Shown here: positions 8,243 through 16,651 of the stretch, in pieces | How the letters are laid out: each line of letters opens with the position of its first letter | Numbering within the stretch: the stretch's first letter is position 1 | Origin: UBA8514 sp034933685 | GTDB lineage: Bacteria; Bacillota; Clostridia; Lachnospirales; Anaerotignaceae | DNA: 64,000 nucleotides | NCBI GenBank assembly: GCA_034933685.1 | Contig: JAYFNB010000018.1 | Location: 136,938-200,937, forward strand | Direction: 5' to 3' | The notes under the pieces: model-generated | The model's database searches: none | What the model saw: only the letters and a program-made list of their open reading frames with translations | What the model was told of the DNA's origin: nothing | Program-made: the position numbers and the translations under genes

Positions 8243-9256
8243 TTAAAACTTCCTTCCCATAAGCTCAATGAATGGTCTAAGCTCACTGCAAAGCTTTTTA
8301 AAATCTTCAGGGTTCAGTGACTGCGGGCCATCAGAAAGAGCAATAGCAGGGTTTGGATGAACCTCAATCATAAGTCCGTCTGCACCAGCGGCAATTGCTG
8401 CTTTTGCAAGAGGAGCAACGTAATCACGCACACCTGTTGCATGGCTTGGGTCAACAATAATTGGCAAGTGACTTTTTGATTTTATAACAGGTATAGCACT
8501 AAGGTCAAGGGTATTTCTGGTACTTGTTTCGTAAGTACGTATGCCTCGTTCGCAAAGTATTACGTTAAGGTTGCCTTCGCTCATAATGTATTCTGCTGCG
8601 TTAAGCCATTCATCTATAGTAGCACTCATTCCTCTTTTAAGAAGAACAGGTATGTTTGTTTTGCCTGCCGCTTTTAAAAGCTCGAAGTTCTGCATATTTC
8701 TTGCACCAATTTGTATAATATCAATAACACCTTTTGAAGCTTCAATTGCTGCAATGCTTGTTACTTCGCTTATGGTTTTTAGGCCGTATTTTTTCTTTGC
8801 ATTTGCAAGATATTTAAGACCCTCTTCTTCAAGACCTTGGAAAGAGTATGGAGAAGTACGAGGTTTGTATGCACCTCCACGAAGTATTTGCGCACCGCCT
8901 GCCAAAACTGTTTCAGCAGTTTCGTACATAAGCTCTTCGCTTTCGACAGCACAAGGACCTGCCATTATAACAAAGTTGTCGCCACCAACCTTAACTCCGT
9001 CAATATCAATAATAGATGGTTCAGGATGAAATTTTTTATTTGAAAGTTTATAGCTTTCACTTACATGAACAATCTTTTCAACCCCGGGCATAAGTTGTGG
9101 GTTTTTTTCAAGGAAAATGTTCTTATTTCCAACAACGCCTATAATGGTTATGGATTCACCTTTTGAAAGGTGAGCTTGCAGGCCGCACTTTTCAAGGTTG
9201 TCAACAATATTTTGTACATCTGCCTCAGTTGAGGTTTGTTTCATTACTATAATCAT
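8243..9256 (-). CDS. aroF: 3-deoxy-7-phosphoheptulonate (DAHP) synthase, type I-beta
   Basis: This enzyme condenses PEP with erythrose 4-phosphate, the entry step of aromatic amino-acid synthesis. The core shows MAGPCAVES, LRGGAYKPRTSPYSFQGL and VDPSHATG, all metal- or substrate-binding segments. About 75 extra N-terminal residues match the small regulatory ferredoxin-like domain seen in the I-beta type, which lacks the feedback loop of the E. coli enzymes. The start ATG at 9256 follows GAGGAGG. It is the first gene after a consensus sigma-A promoter, and a 14-bp palindrome lies in its untranslated leader. Confidence 0.96.
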   Translation of the reverse strand: MIIVMKQTSTEADVQNIVDNLEKCGLQAHLSKGESITIIGVVGNKNIFLEKNPQLMPGVEKIVHVSESYKLSNKKFHPEPSIIDIDGVKVGGDNFVIMAGPCAVESEELMYETAETVLAGGAQILRGGAYKPRTSPYSFQGLEEEGLKYLANAKKKYGLKTISEVTSIAAIEASKGVIDIIQIGARNMQNFELLKAAGKTNIPVLLKRGMSATIDEWLNAAEYIMSEGNLNVILCERGIRTYETSTRNTLDLSAIPVIKSKSHLPIIVDPSHATGVRDYVAPLAKAAIAAGADGLMIEVHPNPAIALSDGPQSLNPEDFKKLCSELRPFIELMGRKF

Positions 9257-9275
9257 ATATACTGCCTCCTCTGTC

Positions 9276-9289
9276 GCACTTTAAAGTGC
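9276..9289. promoter_or_regulatory. Palindrome in the aroF leader, operator candidate
   Basis: GCACTTTAAAGTGC is a perfect 14-bp palindrome between the aroF promoter and its ribosome site, at about +12 to +25. A repressor bound here would block elongation. The protein that reads it is unknown. Confidence 0.45.
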
Positions 9290-9308
9290 TAAATTATGTT
9301 TATGGATG

Positions 9309-9337
9309 ATTGTATACCCTAAGTCTAATTGTGTCAA
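9309..9337 (-). promoter_or_regulatory. Sigma-A promoter of aroF-tyrA
   Basis: On the minus strand TTGACA (9332-9337) and TACAAT (9309-9314) are separated by exactly 17 bases. It is close to consensus, so it should be strong when not repressed. Confidence 0.85.
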
Positions 9338-9347
9338 TAACATAATA

Positions 9348-9375
9348 ACATATTTTTTAAATGTTTTCATACATT
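9348..9375 (+). promoter_or_regulatory. Sigma-E-type promoter of the spoIIIA operon
   Basis: ACATATT (9348-9354) and CATACATT (9368-9375) are 13 bases apart. They match the mother-cell sigma-E elements (KMATATT and CATACANT) except for the first -35 base. The start site would fall only a few bases before the AAAGGAG of spoIIIAA, giving a very short leader. The known sigma-E control of spoIIIA in Bacillus supports this assignment. Confidence 0.65.
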
Positions 9376-9398
9376 AAATTAAAAGGAGTGGTACAGGC

Positions 9399-10340
9399 TT
9401 GAGTGTAAAAGATGAAATTGTGTCCTCTTTTGGAGGAAAAATTAGAAGCATGGCAGAAGGAATTGATGAAGAAACATTTGAAGAGGCAGAAGAGATTAGA
9501 ATTAGAGCAGGAAGACCTGCCACAATTAAGCTTAGAGAAAAAATTAAATACATAACCCTTAAAGGTGAACTTGCTGATGATGACAAAAAAGCCTTCTATC
9601 CCCAAATAAAGGATATTTCTTCAACAATGGAGATATTAAGCGGATATTCTCTTTATGCCTTCAGCGAGGAAGTGAAAAAAGGGTTTATTACCATAAGTGG
9701 AGGGCATAGAATTGGCATTGCAGGTCGTACAATAACAGAAAATGAAAATATTGTTGATATTCGCCATATAAATAGCCTTAACATTCGTATCTCACATGAA
9801 ATAAAGGGATGCGCAGACACAATATTGCCATATGTGGTAAATAATCGTGGCGTTATGAATACAATAATCATATCCCCACCAGGTTGTGGAAAAACAACAT
9901 TGCTAAGAGATTTGATAAGGCTTATAAGCAACAAAGCCATAAATGTTAGTGTTGTAGATGAAAGAAGTGAAATATGCGGAAGTTTCAGAGGAGAGTTTCG
10001 CAATGACTGTGGGAAAAATTCAGATATTTTGGATGGATGCCCTAAAACTATTGGAATGAAAATGCTTTTAAGAAGTATGGCACCGGATTGTATTGCAGTG
10101 GATGAAATTGGGGAAGATAGAGATATAGATGCAATAGAGGAAATATTAAACTGTGGTGTAGCAGTGATTTGCACTGTACATGGTGCAACAATTAAGGATG
10201 TTTTAAACAGGACACAATTAAATAGGCTTACAGAAATAAAAGCCTTTGACAGATATATTTTTTTACACAACAAAGGAAAAACAGGAAGAATAGCAGAGGT
10301 TTTAGATGGAAACCTTAAAGTGCTGTGGAGGGGTGAATAA
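9399..10340 (+). CDS. spoIIIAA: Stage III sporulation protein AA, ATPase
   Basis: This is the ATPase of the SpoIIIA-SpoIIQ channel that links mother cell and forespore, related to type II/IV secretion ATPases. It has a Walker A motif PPGCGKTTLLRD near residue 165, then DERSEICGS, and an acidic Walker B segment CIAVDEIGED. The start is TTG at 9399, nine bases after AAAAGGAG; no better ATG exists before the conserved N-terminal region. The length of 313 residues is normal. It is the first gene of a complete eight-gene operon under a sigma-E-like promoter, and spoIIIAB begins one base after its stop codon. Confidence 0.95.
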   Translation: MSVKDEIVSSFGGKIRSMAEGIDEETFEEAEEIRIRAGRPATIKLREKIKYITLKGELADDDKKAFYPQIKDISSTMEILSGYSLYAFSEEVKKGFITISGGHRIGIAGRTITENENIVDIRHINSLNIRISHEIKGCADTILPYVVNNRGVMNTIIISPPGCGKTTLLRDLIRLISNKAINVSVVDERSEICGSFRGEFRNDCGKNSDILDGCPKTIGMKMLLRSMAPDCIAVDEIGEDRDIDAIEEILNCGVAVICTVHGATIKDVLNRTQLNRLTEIKAFDRYIFLHNKGKTGRIAEVLDGNLKVLWRGE

Positions 10341-10341
10341 T

Positions 10342-10863
10342 ATGCTTTTTAAATTAACAGGCGGTGCAGTGGTTATTTTATGCTGCTATTTGTGGGGATT
10401 TTATATGTCTAAGCTTGGGACATTCAGAATGCAGGATTTGGAACAGCTAAAGAAGGCCATAACTATTTTTAATGCAGAAATAACATATTCGGCAACACCA
10501 CTTTTTGAAGTTTTCAACGAAATATCAAACAGAACAAATGGTGTAGTTGCAATGGCTTTTGAGACGGCGGCAGAAAGTCTTTTGAATAGAAAAGGGAAAA
10601 CCGCTGAAGAAATTTGGGGCAAGGCAGTTATAGATGTGCAGACTAATGCATACTTTAATGAAGAGGACATGGAGTATTTGTTTAGCTTTGGCAGGACCCT
10701 TGGATTTGCAGATAAAGAAATGCAGGTGCGAAATGCCGTCCTTTTGCTGGATTACATTGAAAATGCCCAAAGTGCTTTAAGAGAAAAACGTAAGGTAGAT
10801 GAACGGCTCTACAAAACCCTTGGCCTTTTGGGTGGAATTATGGTTTGCATTGTTTTATTTTAG
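10342..10863 (+). CDS. spoIIIAB: Stage III sporulation protein AB
   Basis: This component of the SpoIIIA channel resembles type II secretion GspF-like proteins. The ATG at 10342 follows GGAGGGGTG; an upstream in-frame start at 10306 would lie within spoIIIAA and is rejected. The product is 173 residues, close to the 171 of the B. subtilis protein. It has an N-terminal membrane helix (GGAVVILCCYLWGFYMS), a helical middle region, and a C-terminal helix LGLLGGIMVCIVLF. That arrangement, together with its place between AA and AC, supports the call. Confidence 0.92.
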   Translation: MLFKLTGGAVVILCCYLWGFYMSKLGTFRMQDLEQLKKAITIFNAEITYSATPLFEVFNEISNRTNGVVAMAFETAAESLLNRKGKTAEEIWGKAVIDVQTNAYFNEEDMEYLFSFGRTLGFADKEMQVRNAVLLLDYIENAQSALREKRKVDERLYKTLGLLGGIMVCIVLF

Positions 10864-10874
10864 GAGGCGTGAAA

Positions 10875-11069
10875 ATGGATATAAATATTGTATTTCAAAT
10901 TGCGGCTGCAGGCATTTTGATTGCGGTTTTAAACCAAGTACTTATTCGTGCAGGAAGAGAGGAGCAGGCAATGATGACCACCCTTGCAGGCCTTGTGGTG
11001 GTTCTTTATTGGGTTATTCAATACATAAGCAAGTTGTTTGAAACAGTACAAACCTTATTCAATTTATAG
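10875..11069 (+). CDS. spoIIIAC: Stage III sporulation protein AC
   Basis: This is a small membrane protein of the SpoIIIA complex, 64 residues, against 68 in B. subtilis. The ATG at 10875 follows TAGGAGGCG. It begins MDINIVFQIAAAGILIA and includes the conserved segment QVLIRAGREEQA between two membrane helices. The protein is encoded ten bases after spoIIIAB and just before spoIIIAD. It probably forms a ring-like membrane subunit together with SpoIIIAD, with which it shares a similar layout, but its individual function is not known. Confidence 0.93.
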   Translation: MDINIVFQIAAAGILIAVLNQVLIRAGREEQAMMTTLAGLVVVLYWVIQYISKLFETVQTLFNL

Positions 11070-11084
11070 GGAAGGATGTGCAAT

Positions 11085-11468
11085 ATGGAAATATTGCAGA
11101 TTGTTATTATAGGCATTGTTGGAACTATTCTAAGTATAAGCCTTAAAAAAGAAAGCCCTCAGTTTAGCTTGTTTATAGGGTTAACAACTGGCATACTTAT
11201 TTTTCTTTTTGCGGCGGAATATTTGAAAAGGGTTATACAAATACTTTCTCAACTAGCTGGCAGTGCAGGTGTAAACACCGGATATATGGATATTGTTCTC
11301 AAAATAATAGGGATATCATATATAGCACGCTTTGGCACAGAGTTGTGCAAAGACGCAGGAGAGGGTGCAATTGCTTCTAAAGTGGACTTAGCAGGAAAGA
11401 TATTTATTGCCGTTACAGGTGCACCAGTAATACTTGCACTTATGGAGATGATTCAGCACTTTATATAA
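11085..11468 (+). CDS. spoIIIAD: Stage III sporulation protein AD
   Basis: This integral membrane subunit of the SpoIIIA channel has 127 residues. The ATG at 11085 is preferred over the one at 11076, because GGAAGG at 11071-11075 is at a proper distance only from the later one. It has several membrane helices, the first being IVIIGIVGTILSISLKK. The segments SPQFSLFIGLTTG and AGEGAIASKVDLAGK are characteristic of SpoIIIAD. The gene sits 15 bases after spoIIIAC and is followed by spoIIIAE. Confidence 0.93.
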   Translation: MEILQIVIIGIVGTILSISLKKESPQFSLFIGLTTGILIFLFAAEYLKRVIQILSQLAGSAGVNTGYMDIVLKIIGISYIARFGTELCKDAGEGAIASKVDLAGKIFIAVTGAPVILALMEMIQHFI

Positions 11469-11482
11469 AGATGGGTGATTAC

Positions 11483-12613
11483 ATGAGAAAAAGGGTAATT
11501 TGCATATTTATACTGATTTGCGCTTTATTTATTTTTCCTCAAAAGATACACGCAGAAGAAACACAAACTGTTGTAAATCAACAGCTTGACAGACTTAGAA
11601 TTGAGGAAATTGATGACACAGCAGACGAACTTCTTGAAGACAGTGACTTTAGTTTCAGCCAAACCGTTAAGGATATTGTAAGCGGAGGATGGCAGTTTTC
11701 TTTCAAAGACTGCATAACTAAAATAGTTGGATTGGTGTTTTCGGAAATATTTGGACAGATTAAACTTTTACGACGAATAATTTTTATTGCAATTCTTTGC
11801 GGCTTCTTAAAAACATTGGAAGATTCTTTTGGCGGGAAAACTGCATCAGAGCTCGGATTTTATGTTTGTTATATTCTTCTTATTTACATAGTTATGGCAT
11901 CCTTTTATGAAAACAGTGTTATGGTTGCCCAAACAACGGACAAGCTTATATTAATGCTTAAAGAAATGCTTCCTGCCTTTTTGGCTCTCATGGCGGCATC
12001 GGGGCGTGTAGTGGATTCGGCAGTGATGGCACCTTTAATTATGGGCGCGGCAATGCTTATTTCAACTTTAATACAAAGCATGATAGTACCAGCAATAGGA
12101 CTTACGGCAATGCTTGAAATTGCAAACCATATATCTGACAAAGGGCTGCTTAGTAATTTAAGCGAGCTTATGAAAACTGTTATTTCAGTTTGCCTTAAGG
12201 GTTGTGCATTTGCATTTATGGGTGTAACAGCCTTACAGAAAACAGGGGCTGCCGGGCTTAACGGTATGGTAACCAAAACGGCCAAGGTAGCAGTTGGTGC
12301 TGTGCCGGTGGTTGGGGATATTATGAGTGGAGCGGTAGAAACAGCAGCAAATTTTACGGGACTTCTAAAGGGTTCAGTAACGGTGGCAACTGTGCTTTTG
12401 GTAGCGGCAATGGTAATGTTGCCTGTAATAAAGCTTGGGGTTATGTTTTTTATTTATAAGTTGGCGGCGGCAGTTATAGAGCCTGTAAGTGAGCCACGGC
12501 TTATTAAGGCACTTAACAGTGCTGGAGATTTTTCTGCATTATTGCTTGGGGCATTGTTTGTTGTGGCGGTGATGTTTGTGTTTTCAGCAATCATTTTGCT
12601 TAGCGCCGGATAG
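11483..12613 (+). CDS. spoIIIAE: Stage III sporulation protein AE
   Basis: This is a large polytopic membrane protein of the SpoIIIA channel. The ATG at 11483 is chosen: GGGTGATT precedes it, and the product then opens with a signal peptide (MRKRVICIFILICALFIF, ending near HAEE). An alternative ATG at 11471 lies inside that ribosome site. The mature part of about 350 residues begins with an acidic soluble segment and continues with at least six hydrophobic helices. The total of 376 residues is close to the family norm. A Gly-Ala-rich central region is typical. Confidence 0.92.
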   Translation: MRKRVICIFILICALFIFPQKIHAEETQTVVNQQLDRLRIEEIDDTADELLEDSDFSFSQTVKDIVSGGWQFSFKDCITKIVGLVFSEIFGQIKLLRRIIFIAILCGFLKTLEDSFGGKTASELGFYVCYILLIYIVMASFYENSVMVAQTTDKLILMLKEMLPAFLALMAASGRVVDSAVMAPLIMGAAMLISTLIQSMIVPAIGLTAMLEIANHISDKGLLSNLSELMKTVISVCLKGCAFAFMGVTALQKTGAAGLNGMVTKTAKVAVGAVPVVGDIMSGAVETAANFTGLLKGSVTVATVLLVAAMVMLPVIKLGVMFFIYKLAAAVIEPVSEPRLIKALNSAGDFSALLLGALFVVAVMFVFSAIILLSAG

Positions 12614-12627
12614 GAGGATTTTAAGTA

Positions 12628-13125
12628 ATGATTGAGTGGTTCGGTACATATATTAAAACTATAGTATCCTTTCTGCTTATCTCGGTTTTTACTGAAATGA
12701 TTATGCCGGAGGAGTACAAAAAATACCTTAAGCTTATAATGGGTTTACTGCTTACGCTTATGGTAATGCAGCCTGTAACCTACTTGTTTGGTTTTAGCGA
12801 GGAGCAGATAGTTGGAATTGCACAGCGAAAAACCCAAGAGGTGTGTGGAGAAGATTTCTTCATCGAAAGTAATGGAGAAAATGATACATTGGCACTTGAA
12901 ATTTACAAAGAAGAGCTTAATAAGAAAATAGCAGAGGATGCACAGGGTTTAAGGGCAGAAGCAGTGGTGGAGGAAAATGCACAAAGCGATGGGTATGGAA
13001 ACGTTATAAGTATAACCATTTACAGTGAAAATGAAGGGGATGAGGAGAAAGACGAAAAAACAGCCCAATACATAGGCGGTAAATATGGAGTTTCGCCAAA
13101 GAATATAGAATTTGTTTACGAGTAA
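12628..13125 (+). CDS. spoIIIAF: Stage III sporulation protein AF
   Basis: The product is 165 residues with two N-terminal membrane helices (TIVSFLLISVFTEMIM, and LIMGLLLTLMVMQPVTYL) followed by a soluble C-terminal domain. The domain is predicted to be of the ring-forming type also present in SpoIIIAG and SpoIIIAH. The start ATG follows TAGGAGGA at normal distance. It is placed between AE and AG, exactly as in Bacillus. It probably helps assemble the stacked rings in the space between the two sporulation membranes. Confidence 0.91.
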   Translation: MIEWFGTYIKTIVSFLLISVFTEMIMPEEYKKYLKLIMGLLLTLMVMQPVTYLFGFSEEQIVGIAQRKTQEVCGEDFFIESNGENDTLALEIYKEELNKKIAEDAQGLRAEAVVEENAQSDGYGNVISITIYSENEGDEEKDEKTAQYIGGKYGVSPKNIEFVYE

Positions 13126-13151
13126 GGCGAAAAAAATAGGGGTGATTTACT

Positions 13152-13724
13152 TTGGATAAAAATACAGTAGTAAACTTTTTAAGAAAGGACGGAAAGAGGC
13201 TTAAGGCAGACTTAGTCGCGGTTCTTGCAACTGGTGTTATGCTTATTTTGCTTGGCAATGCCTTTTTTGGTCCGGGCAAAACCAATAATGCTTTAAGTAA
13301 GCCGATTTTGCAAAACACCGCAGAAGATAAAAGTGAAAATAGTGATTATAAAGACCTTGAAACAAGAATGACAGAAGTTTTTTCGTCTATCAGTGGGGCA
13401 GGAAACGTGCGTGTTATGATTACATTTAAAACTGGAAGTGAAGTAGTTGTCGCGCAGGAAGAAAAGGTAGAAGAAAGCACATCGGCAGAAAGCGGAGGCA
13501 AAACTACCCAAGAGCATAACAGCGAAACGAAAGTTGTTTTGCTTAACGGCACAGGAAGCAGTAATTCGCCACTGGTGCTTAAAGAAAAAGCACCTGAAAT
13601 TGAAGGTGTTGTTATTGTAGCGCAAGGCGGTGATGATATATTTGTAAAGGAGGCGCTTACCAGAGGAGCACAGGCTTTACTGGATGTTCCTGCCCACAAG
13701 GTAGAGGTTTTTAAAATGAATTAG
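13152..13724 (+). CDS. spoIIIAG: Stage III sporulation protein AG
   Basis: This ring-forming component of the sporulation channel has 190 residues. It begins at TTG 13152, after GGGGTGA. A single membrane helix (LVAVLATGVMLILLGNA) is followed by an extracytoplasmic domain. The domain starts with LETRMTEVFSSISGAGNVRVMI, a typical ring-building motif, and has a charged inserted loop rich in Glu, Ser and Thr before the VEGVVIVAQGG strand. Its gene lies just before spoIIIAH, its homologue. SpoIIIAG of B. subtilis forms a 30-subunit ring; the insertion here fits that domain plan. Confidence 0.93.
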   Translation: MDKNTVVNFLRKDGKRLKADLVAVLATGVMLILLGNAFFGPGKTNNALSKPILQNTAEDKSENSDYKDLETRMTEVFSSISGAGNVRVMITFKTGSEVVVAQEEKVEESTSAESGGKTTQEHNSETKVVLLNGTGSSNSPLVLKEKAPEIEGVVIVAQGGDDIFVKEALTRGAQALLDVPAHKVEVFKMN

Positions 13725-13737
13725 GAGGGATACATAT

Positions 13738-14427
13738 ATGTTTGCAGTTAGAAAAAATCAGATTGTTGTTACAACCCTAGTTGTTATGATTGCGGTGGCA
13801 GGTTATTTGAATTTTAGCCAAACCCAAGAGGTGCAAAGTACAGCCGCAGGAAGTAAAACAGCCACAGAAAGTACAGCCCAAAAAGATGATGGCACCAGCT
13901 ACGAAGCGCTGATTGATGATTCAGCTGACATTACAGTGCTTGCCGACGATGTTGAAAAAGAAGAAACCGCACAGTCAACAACCCTTGATCCACTTACGGC
14001 AGAAGCTAATTATACATCGCCGGATGATGATACAGGTGCTGCAATTTTTGTAAATGCTACTGAGGATACAAGCACATATTTTGTGCAAGCAAAGCTGGAT
14101 AGAGAGCAGTCACGCGCAAAGCAAAAAGATATGCTTACTGAAATGATAAACAATGAGAAGCTAGATAGTAATCAAAAAGCAGATTTTGCAGCAGGTATGC
14201 TGGAATTACAACAAAGAATAGAAAAAGAAACTGCAGCAGAAACTATGATTAAGGCAAAAGGCTTTAACGAAGCATATGTTCGTATTGATGATGAAACAGT
14301 GGATGTGGTTGTAAGCAGTGAAAATTTAAGCGACTCTCAGCTTGCGCAAATTGAGGATATTGTTAAGCGAAAAACAGGTGTTTCTGCCGACAAAATAAGA
14401 ATAAGCACATTGAAGAAACAAGGTTAA
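13738..14427 (+). CDS. spoIIIAH: Stage III sporulation protein AH
   Basis: This is the mother-cell half of the zipper with SpoIIQ. It has 229 residues, with a membrane helix near the N-terminus (IVVTTLVVMIAVAGYLNF), a low-complexity linker rich in Thr, Ala, Asp and Ser of about 80 residues, and a C-terminal YscJ/FliF-type ring domain that includes KGFNEAYVRIDDETVDVVV. The start ATG follows AGGAGGG. It ends the operon, and a terminator lies directly after it. No spoIIQ gene occurs in this window. Confidence 0.94.
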   Translation: MFAVRKNQIVVTTLVVMIAVAGYLNFSQTQEVQSTAAGSKTATESTAQKDDGTSYEALIDDSADITVLADDVEKEETAQSTTLDPLTAEANYTSPDDDTGAAIFVNATEDTSTYFVQAKLDREQSRAKQKDMLTEMINNEKLDSNQKADFAAGMLELQQRIEKETAAETMIKAKGFNEAYVRIDDETVDVVVSSENLSDSQLAQIEDIVKRKTGVSADKIRISTLKKQG

Positions 14428-14430
14428 TAC

Positions 14431-14456
14431 GGGTGGCTCTTATGAGCCATCCTTTT
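14431..14456 (+). terminator. Terminator of the spoIIIA operon
   Basis: GGCTC and GAGCC pair around a TTAT loop, extended by GGGT/ATCC, and are followed by four T. It sits four bases past the spoIIIAH stop codon. Confidence 0.8.
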
Positions 14457-14480
14457 ATCATGTTATCTGTATAAAATGTT

Positions 14481-14508
14481 TTGCAAAGTGCATAAATTCT
14501 GTTATAAT
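14481..14508 (+). promoter_or_regulatory. Promoter of the asp23-like gene
   Basis: TTGCAA (14481-14486) and TATAAT (14503-14508) are 16 bases apart, immediately after the spoIIIA terminator. It separates the vegetative nusB-xse-isp cluster from the sporulation operon. Confidence 0.7.
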
Positions 14509-14571
14509 AAACGTAGTTTATGCAAACCATTTAATTTGGATAATAACTTGAAATTTAAGGAGGAATTCGTT

Positions 14572-14955
14572 ATGTCAGAATATACAGATGCAAAGGTAGG
14601 GCAAATTCGTATTGCAGATGAAGTTATAGCAATTATTGCAGGCGTAGCAGCAGCTGAGGTTGAAGAAATTGTGCTTGTTAGCGGTACACCTACAGATTCA
14701 ATTGTTGGTCTGTTTGGCAAAAAAAATCTTGCGAAGGGTGTTAAGGTTTCTGTTCAAGAAGGTGAAGCGGCTATTGAAATTGAAATAGCAGTTAAATTTG
14801 GAACATCACTTCGTGAGGTTGCAGAAAAGGTTCAAGGAAAGATTAAAAATGCAGTTGAAACAATGACAGGGCTTTCAGTTTCAGTTGTTGATGTAAATAT
14901 TTCCGCAGTTGTTGTGGAAAAAACGAAGGGAAAGGAAGAAAACGAAGTACAGTAA
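14572..14955 (+). CDS. Asp23/Gls24 family envelope stress protein
   Basis: This is a 127-residue protein of the Asp23/Gls24 family, which is found at or near the membrane and linked to cell-envelope stress. The start ATG at 14572 follows AAGGAGG; an earlier in-frame start at 14476 lies upstream of the promoter -10 and is excluded. The segments IRIADEVIAIIAGVAAAEVEG-like near residue 10 and VKVSVQEGEAAIEIEIAVKFG in the middle are characteristic. It precedes nusB, a pairing common in Clostridia. The precise function is unknown. Confidence 0.9.
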   Translation: MSEYTDAKVGQIRIADEVIAIIAGVAAAEVEEIVLVSGTPTDSIVGLFGKKNLAKGVKVSVQEGEAAIEIEIAVKFGTSLREVAEKVQGKIKNAVETMTGLSVSVVDVNISAVVVEKTKGKEENEVQ

Positions 14956-14962
14956 GATGACC

Positions 14963-14996
14963 AAACCCTTGGGAAACAGAACTTTCCCGAGGGTTT
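14963..14996 (+). terminator. Strong hairpin between asp23-like gene and nusB
   Basis: AAACCCTTGGGAAA (14963-14976) pairs with TTTCCCGAGGGTTT (14983-14996) over 14 pairs, one of them G-T. The T-tract after it is poor (CATTTACT), so it may be a partial terminator or an RNA-stability element. Confidence 0.65.
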
Positions 14997-15030
14997 CATT
15001 TACTTTAGATAAATTTTCGGAGGATAAAAA

Positions 15031-15432
15031 ATGAGCAGAATTAATGCCAGAAGAAATGCATTTAGTTTGTTATTTCAGTACGATTTTATAGATATAGACG
15101 AGATAGATGAAAATAAAAAAATTTTCTTTAGCGAAAATCCTGAAATAGAAGAAGCAGATAAAAAATATATTTTGGAAACAGTTGACGGAACAATTAAAAA
15201 TCTTGCAGAAATAGACTCAATTATTGGCGAGCATGCAAAGGGTTGGACTATAGAAAGAATGAGCAAGGTGGATTTAGCGATACTAAGGCTTGCTGTTTAT
15301 GAAATGATGTTTTCAGATGAAGCACCTAACAGTGTTGCTATTAACGAGGCAGTTGAGCTTGCAAAAAAATACAGTTCGGACGAAGCACCAAGTTTTATAA
15401 ATGGTATTTTGGGTAAAATATCACAGAGGTGA
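15031..15432 (+). CDS. nusB: Transcription antitermination factor NusB
   Basis: NusB binds the boxA RNA with NusE and helps RNA polymerase read through rRNA operons. The product is 133 residues, the usual length. It begins RINARRNAFSLLFQYDF, close to the typical RRKARELALQALYQ-type N-terminus, and ends with the conserved NGILGKISQR. The middle segment MSKVDLAILRLAVYEM is diagnostic. The ATG follows GGAGGATAA. xseA starts five bases after the stop, so the genes are translated together. Confidence 0.95.
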   Translation: MSRINARRNAFSLLFQYDFIDIDEIDENKKIFFSENPEIEEADKKYILETVDGTIKNLAEIDSIIGEHAKGWTIERMSKVDLAILRLAVYEMMFSDEAPNSVAINEAVELAKKYSSDEAPSFINGILGKISQR

Positions 15433-15436
15433 CAAA

Positions 15437-16651
15437 ATGCTTGAGCCAAGGGTTTATTCCGTATCACAAATAAACAGATACATTAGGGGAATTTTTGAAA
15501 ACGACGTTATACTGCAAAGTCTGTGGGTAAAGGGCGAAATTTCAAATTACAAAAGGCATTCTTCTGGGCACTTATATTTTACCTTAAAGGATAAAAATGG
15601 TGCTGTAAACTGTATTATGTTTCGTGGCAGTTCGCAGTTACTGCCATATGAACCGGAAAATGGCATGGAGGTAATTATCTGCGGCTACGTCAGCGTATAT
15701 GAAAGAACAGGTCAATATCAATTTTATGCAGAACTTATGCAGCCAGTTGGCACAGGCTCACTTGCCGTTGCTTTTGAGCAAATGAAAGCAAAGCTTAGTG
15801 CGGAAGGCTTGTTTGATAATGATTTTAAGAGGGAAATATGCAAAACGCCAAAAATTCTTGCGGTTATAACCTCGCCAACAGGTGCGGCAATAAGGGACAT
15901 TATTAATATATCAAAAAGACGAAATAGTGGTGTTCAAATTGTTGTTGTTCCAGTGCTTGTTCAAGGTGAAAATGCGGCAAAATCCATAGCCAATGCTATT
16001 AAGCAAGTAAATGAATGGGGCGAGGCAGACACAATTATTGTTGGTCGTGGAGGAGGAAGCATAGAGGATTTGTGGGCGTTTAACGAGGAAATAGTTGCGA
16101 GGGCAATTTTTGGGTCCGAAACACCTGTAATTAGTGCAGTTGGCCATGAAACGGATTTTACAATTGCCGATTTTGTTTCGGATTTACGTGCACCAACACC
16201 TTCTGCAGCAGCAGAACTTGCGGTAAATGATTTGCAAGGGGACTTGGACAAGCTTAATGCCCTAAGAATTAGGATTAGTTTTGCTGTAAGAAAAGTATTG
16301 GAAAACCAGAAAAACAGAATTATGGTGCTTGCAAAAAGCAGAGCGTTCAGGCATCCGCAGGAAATTTTGGCAAATAATTTAATAATGCTTGACAGATATA
16401 AAATTGATATGGAAAAGGCACTGTTTTTAAATTTGGAAAGAAAGCAGAAGAATTTTTATCATCTGACCCAACGCCTGGAACTTCTTTCGCCAATGGGAAC
16501 ACTTAAAAGAGGTTATAGTGCAACGTTTAATGAAGAAGGCAAACTGATTTCCTCGGTTAAAGATGTAAAAAAAGGTGACAAGCTTAGGATTAAAGTGTCG
16601 GACGGAACTATAGAGGCTGTTGCAGAAGGGATGGTAAAAACTGATGGCTAA
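15437..16651 (+). CDS. xseA: Exodeoxyribonuclease VII large subunit
   Basis: This is the catalytic subunit of exonuclease VII, which degrades single-stranded DNA from both ends. The N-terminal OB-fold holds WVKGEISNYKRHSSGHLYF, and the catalytic domain has the motifs ILAVITSPTGAAIRDI, GRGGGSIEDLWAFN and VISAVGHETDFTI. The C-terminal part is a coiled coil, as expected. The ATG at 15437 follows GAGGTGAC and gives 404 residues; an upstream in-frame start at 15401 would overlap nusB and is rejected. It overlaps xseB by eight bases. Confidence 0.96.
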   Translation: MLEPRVYSVSQINRYIRGIFENDVILQSLWVKGEISNYKRHSSGHLYFTLKDKNGAVNCIMFRGSSQLLPYEPENGMEVIICGYVSVYERTGQYQFYAELMQPVGTGSLAVAFEQMKAKLSAEGLFDNDFKREICKTPKILAVITSPTGAAIRDIINISKRRNSGVQIVVVPVLVQGENAAKSIANAIKQVNEWGEADTIIVGRGGGSIEDLWAFNEEIVARAIFGSETPVISAVGHETDFTIADFVSDLRAPTPSAAAELAVNDLQGDLDKLNALRIRISFAVRKVLENQKNRIMVLAKSRAFRHPQEILANNLIMLDRYKIDMEKALFLNLERKQKNFYHLTQRLELLSPMGTLKRGYSATFNEEGKLISSVKDVKKGDKLRIKVSDGTIEAVAEGMVKTDG

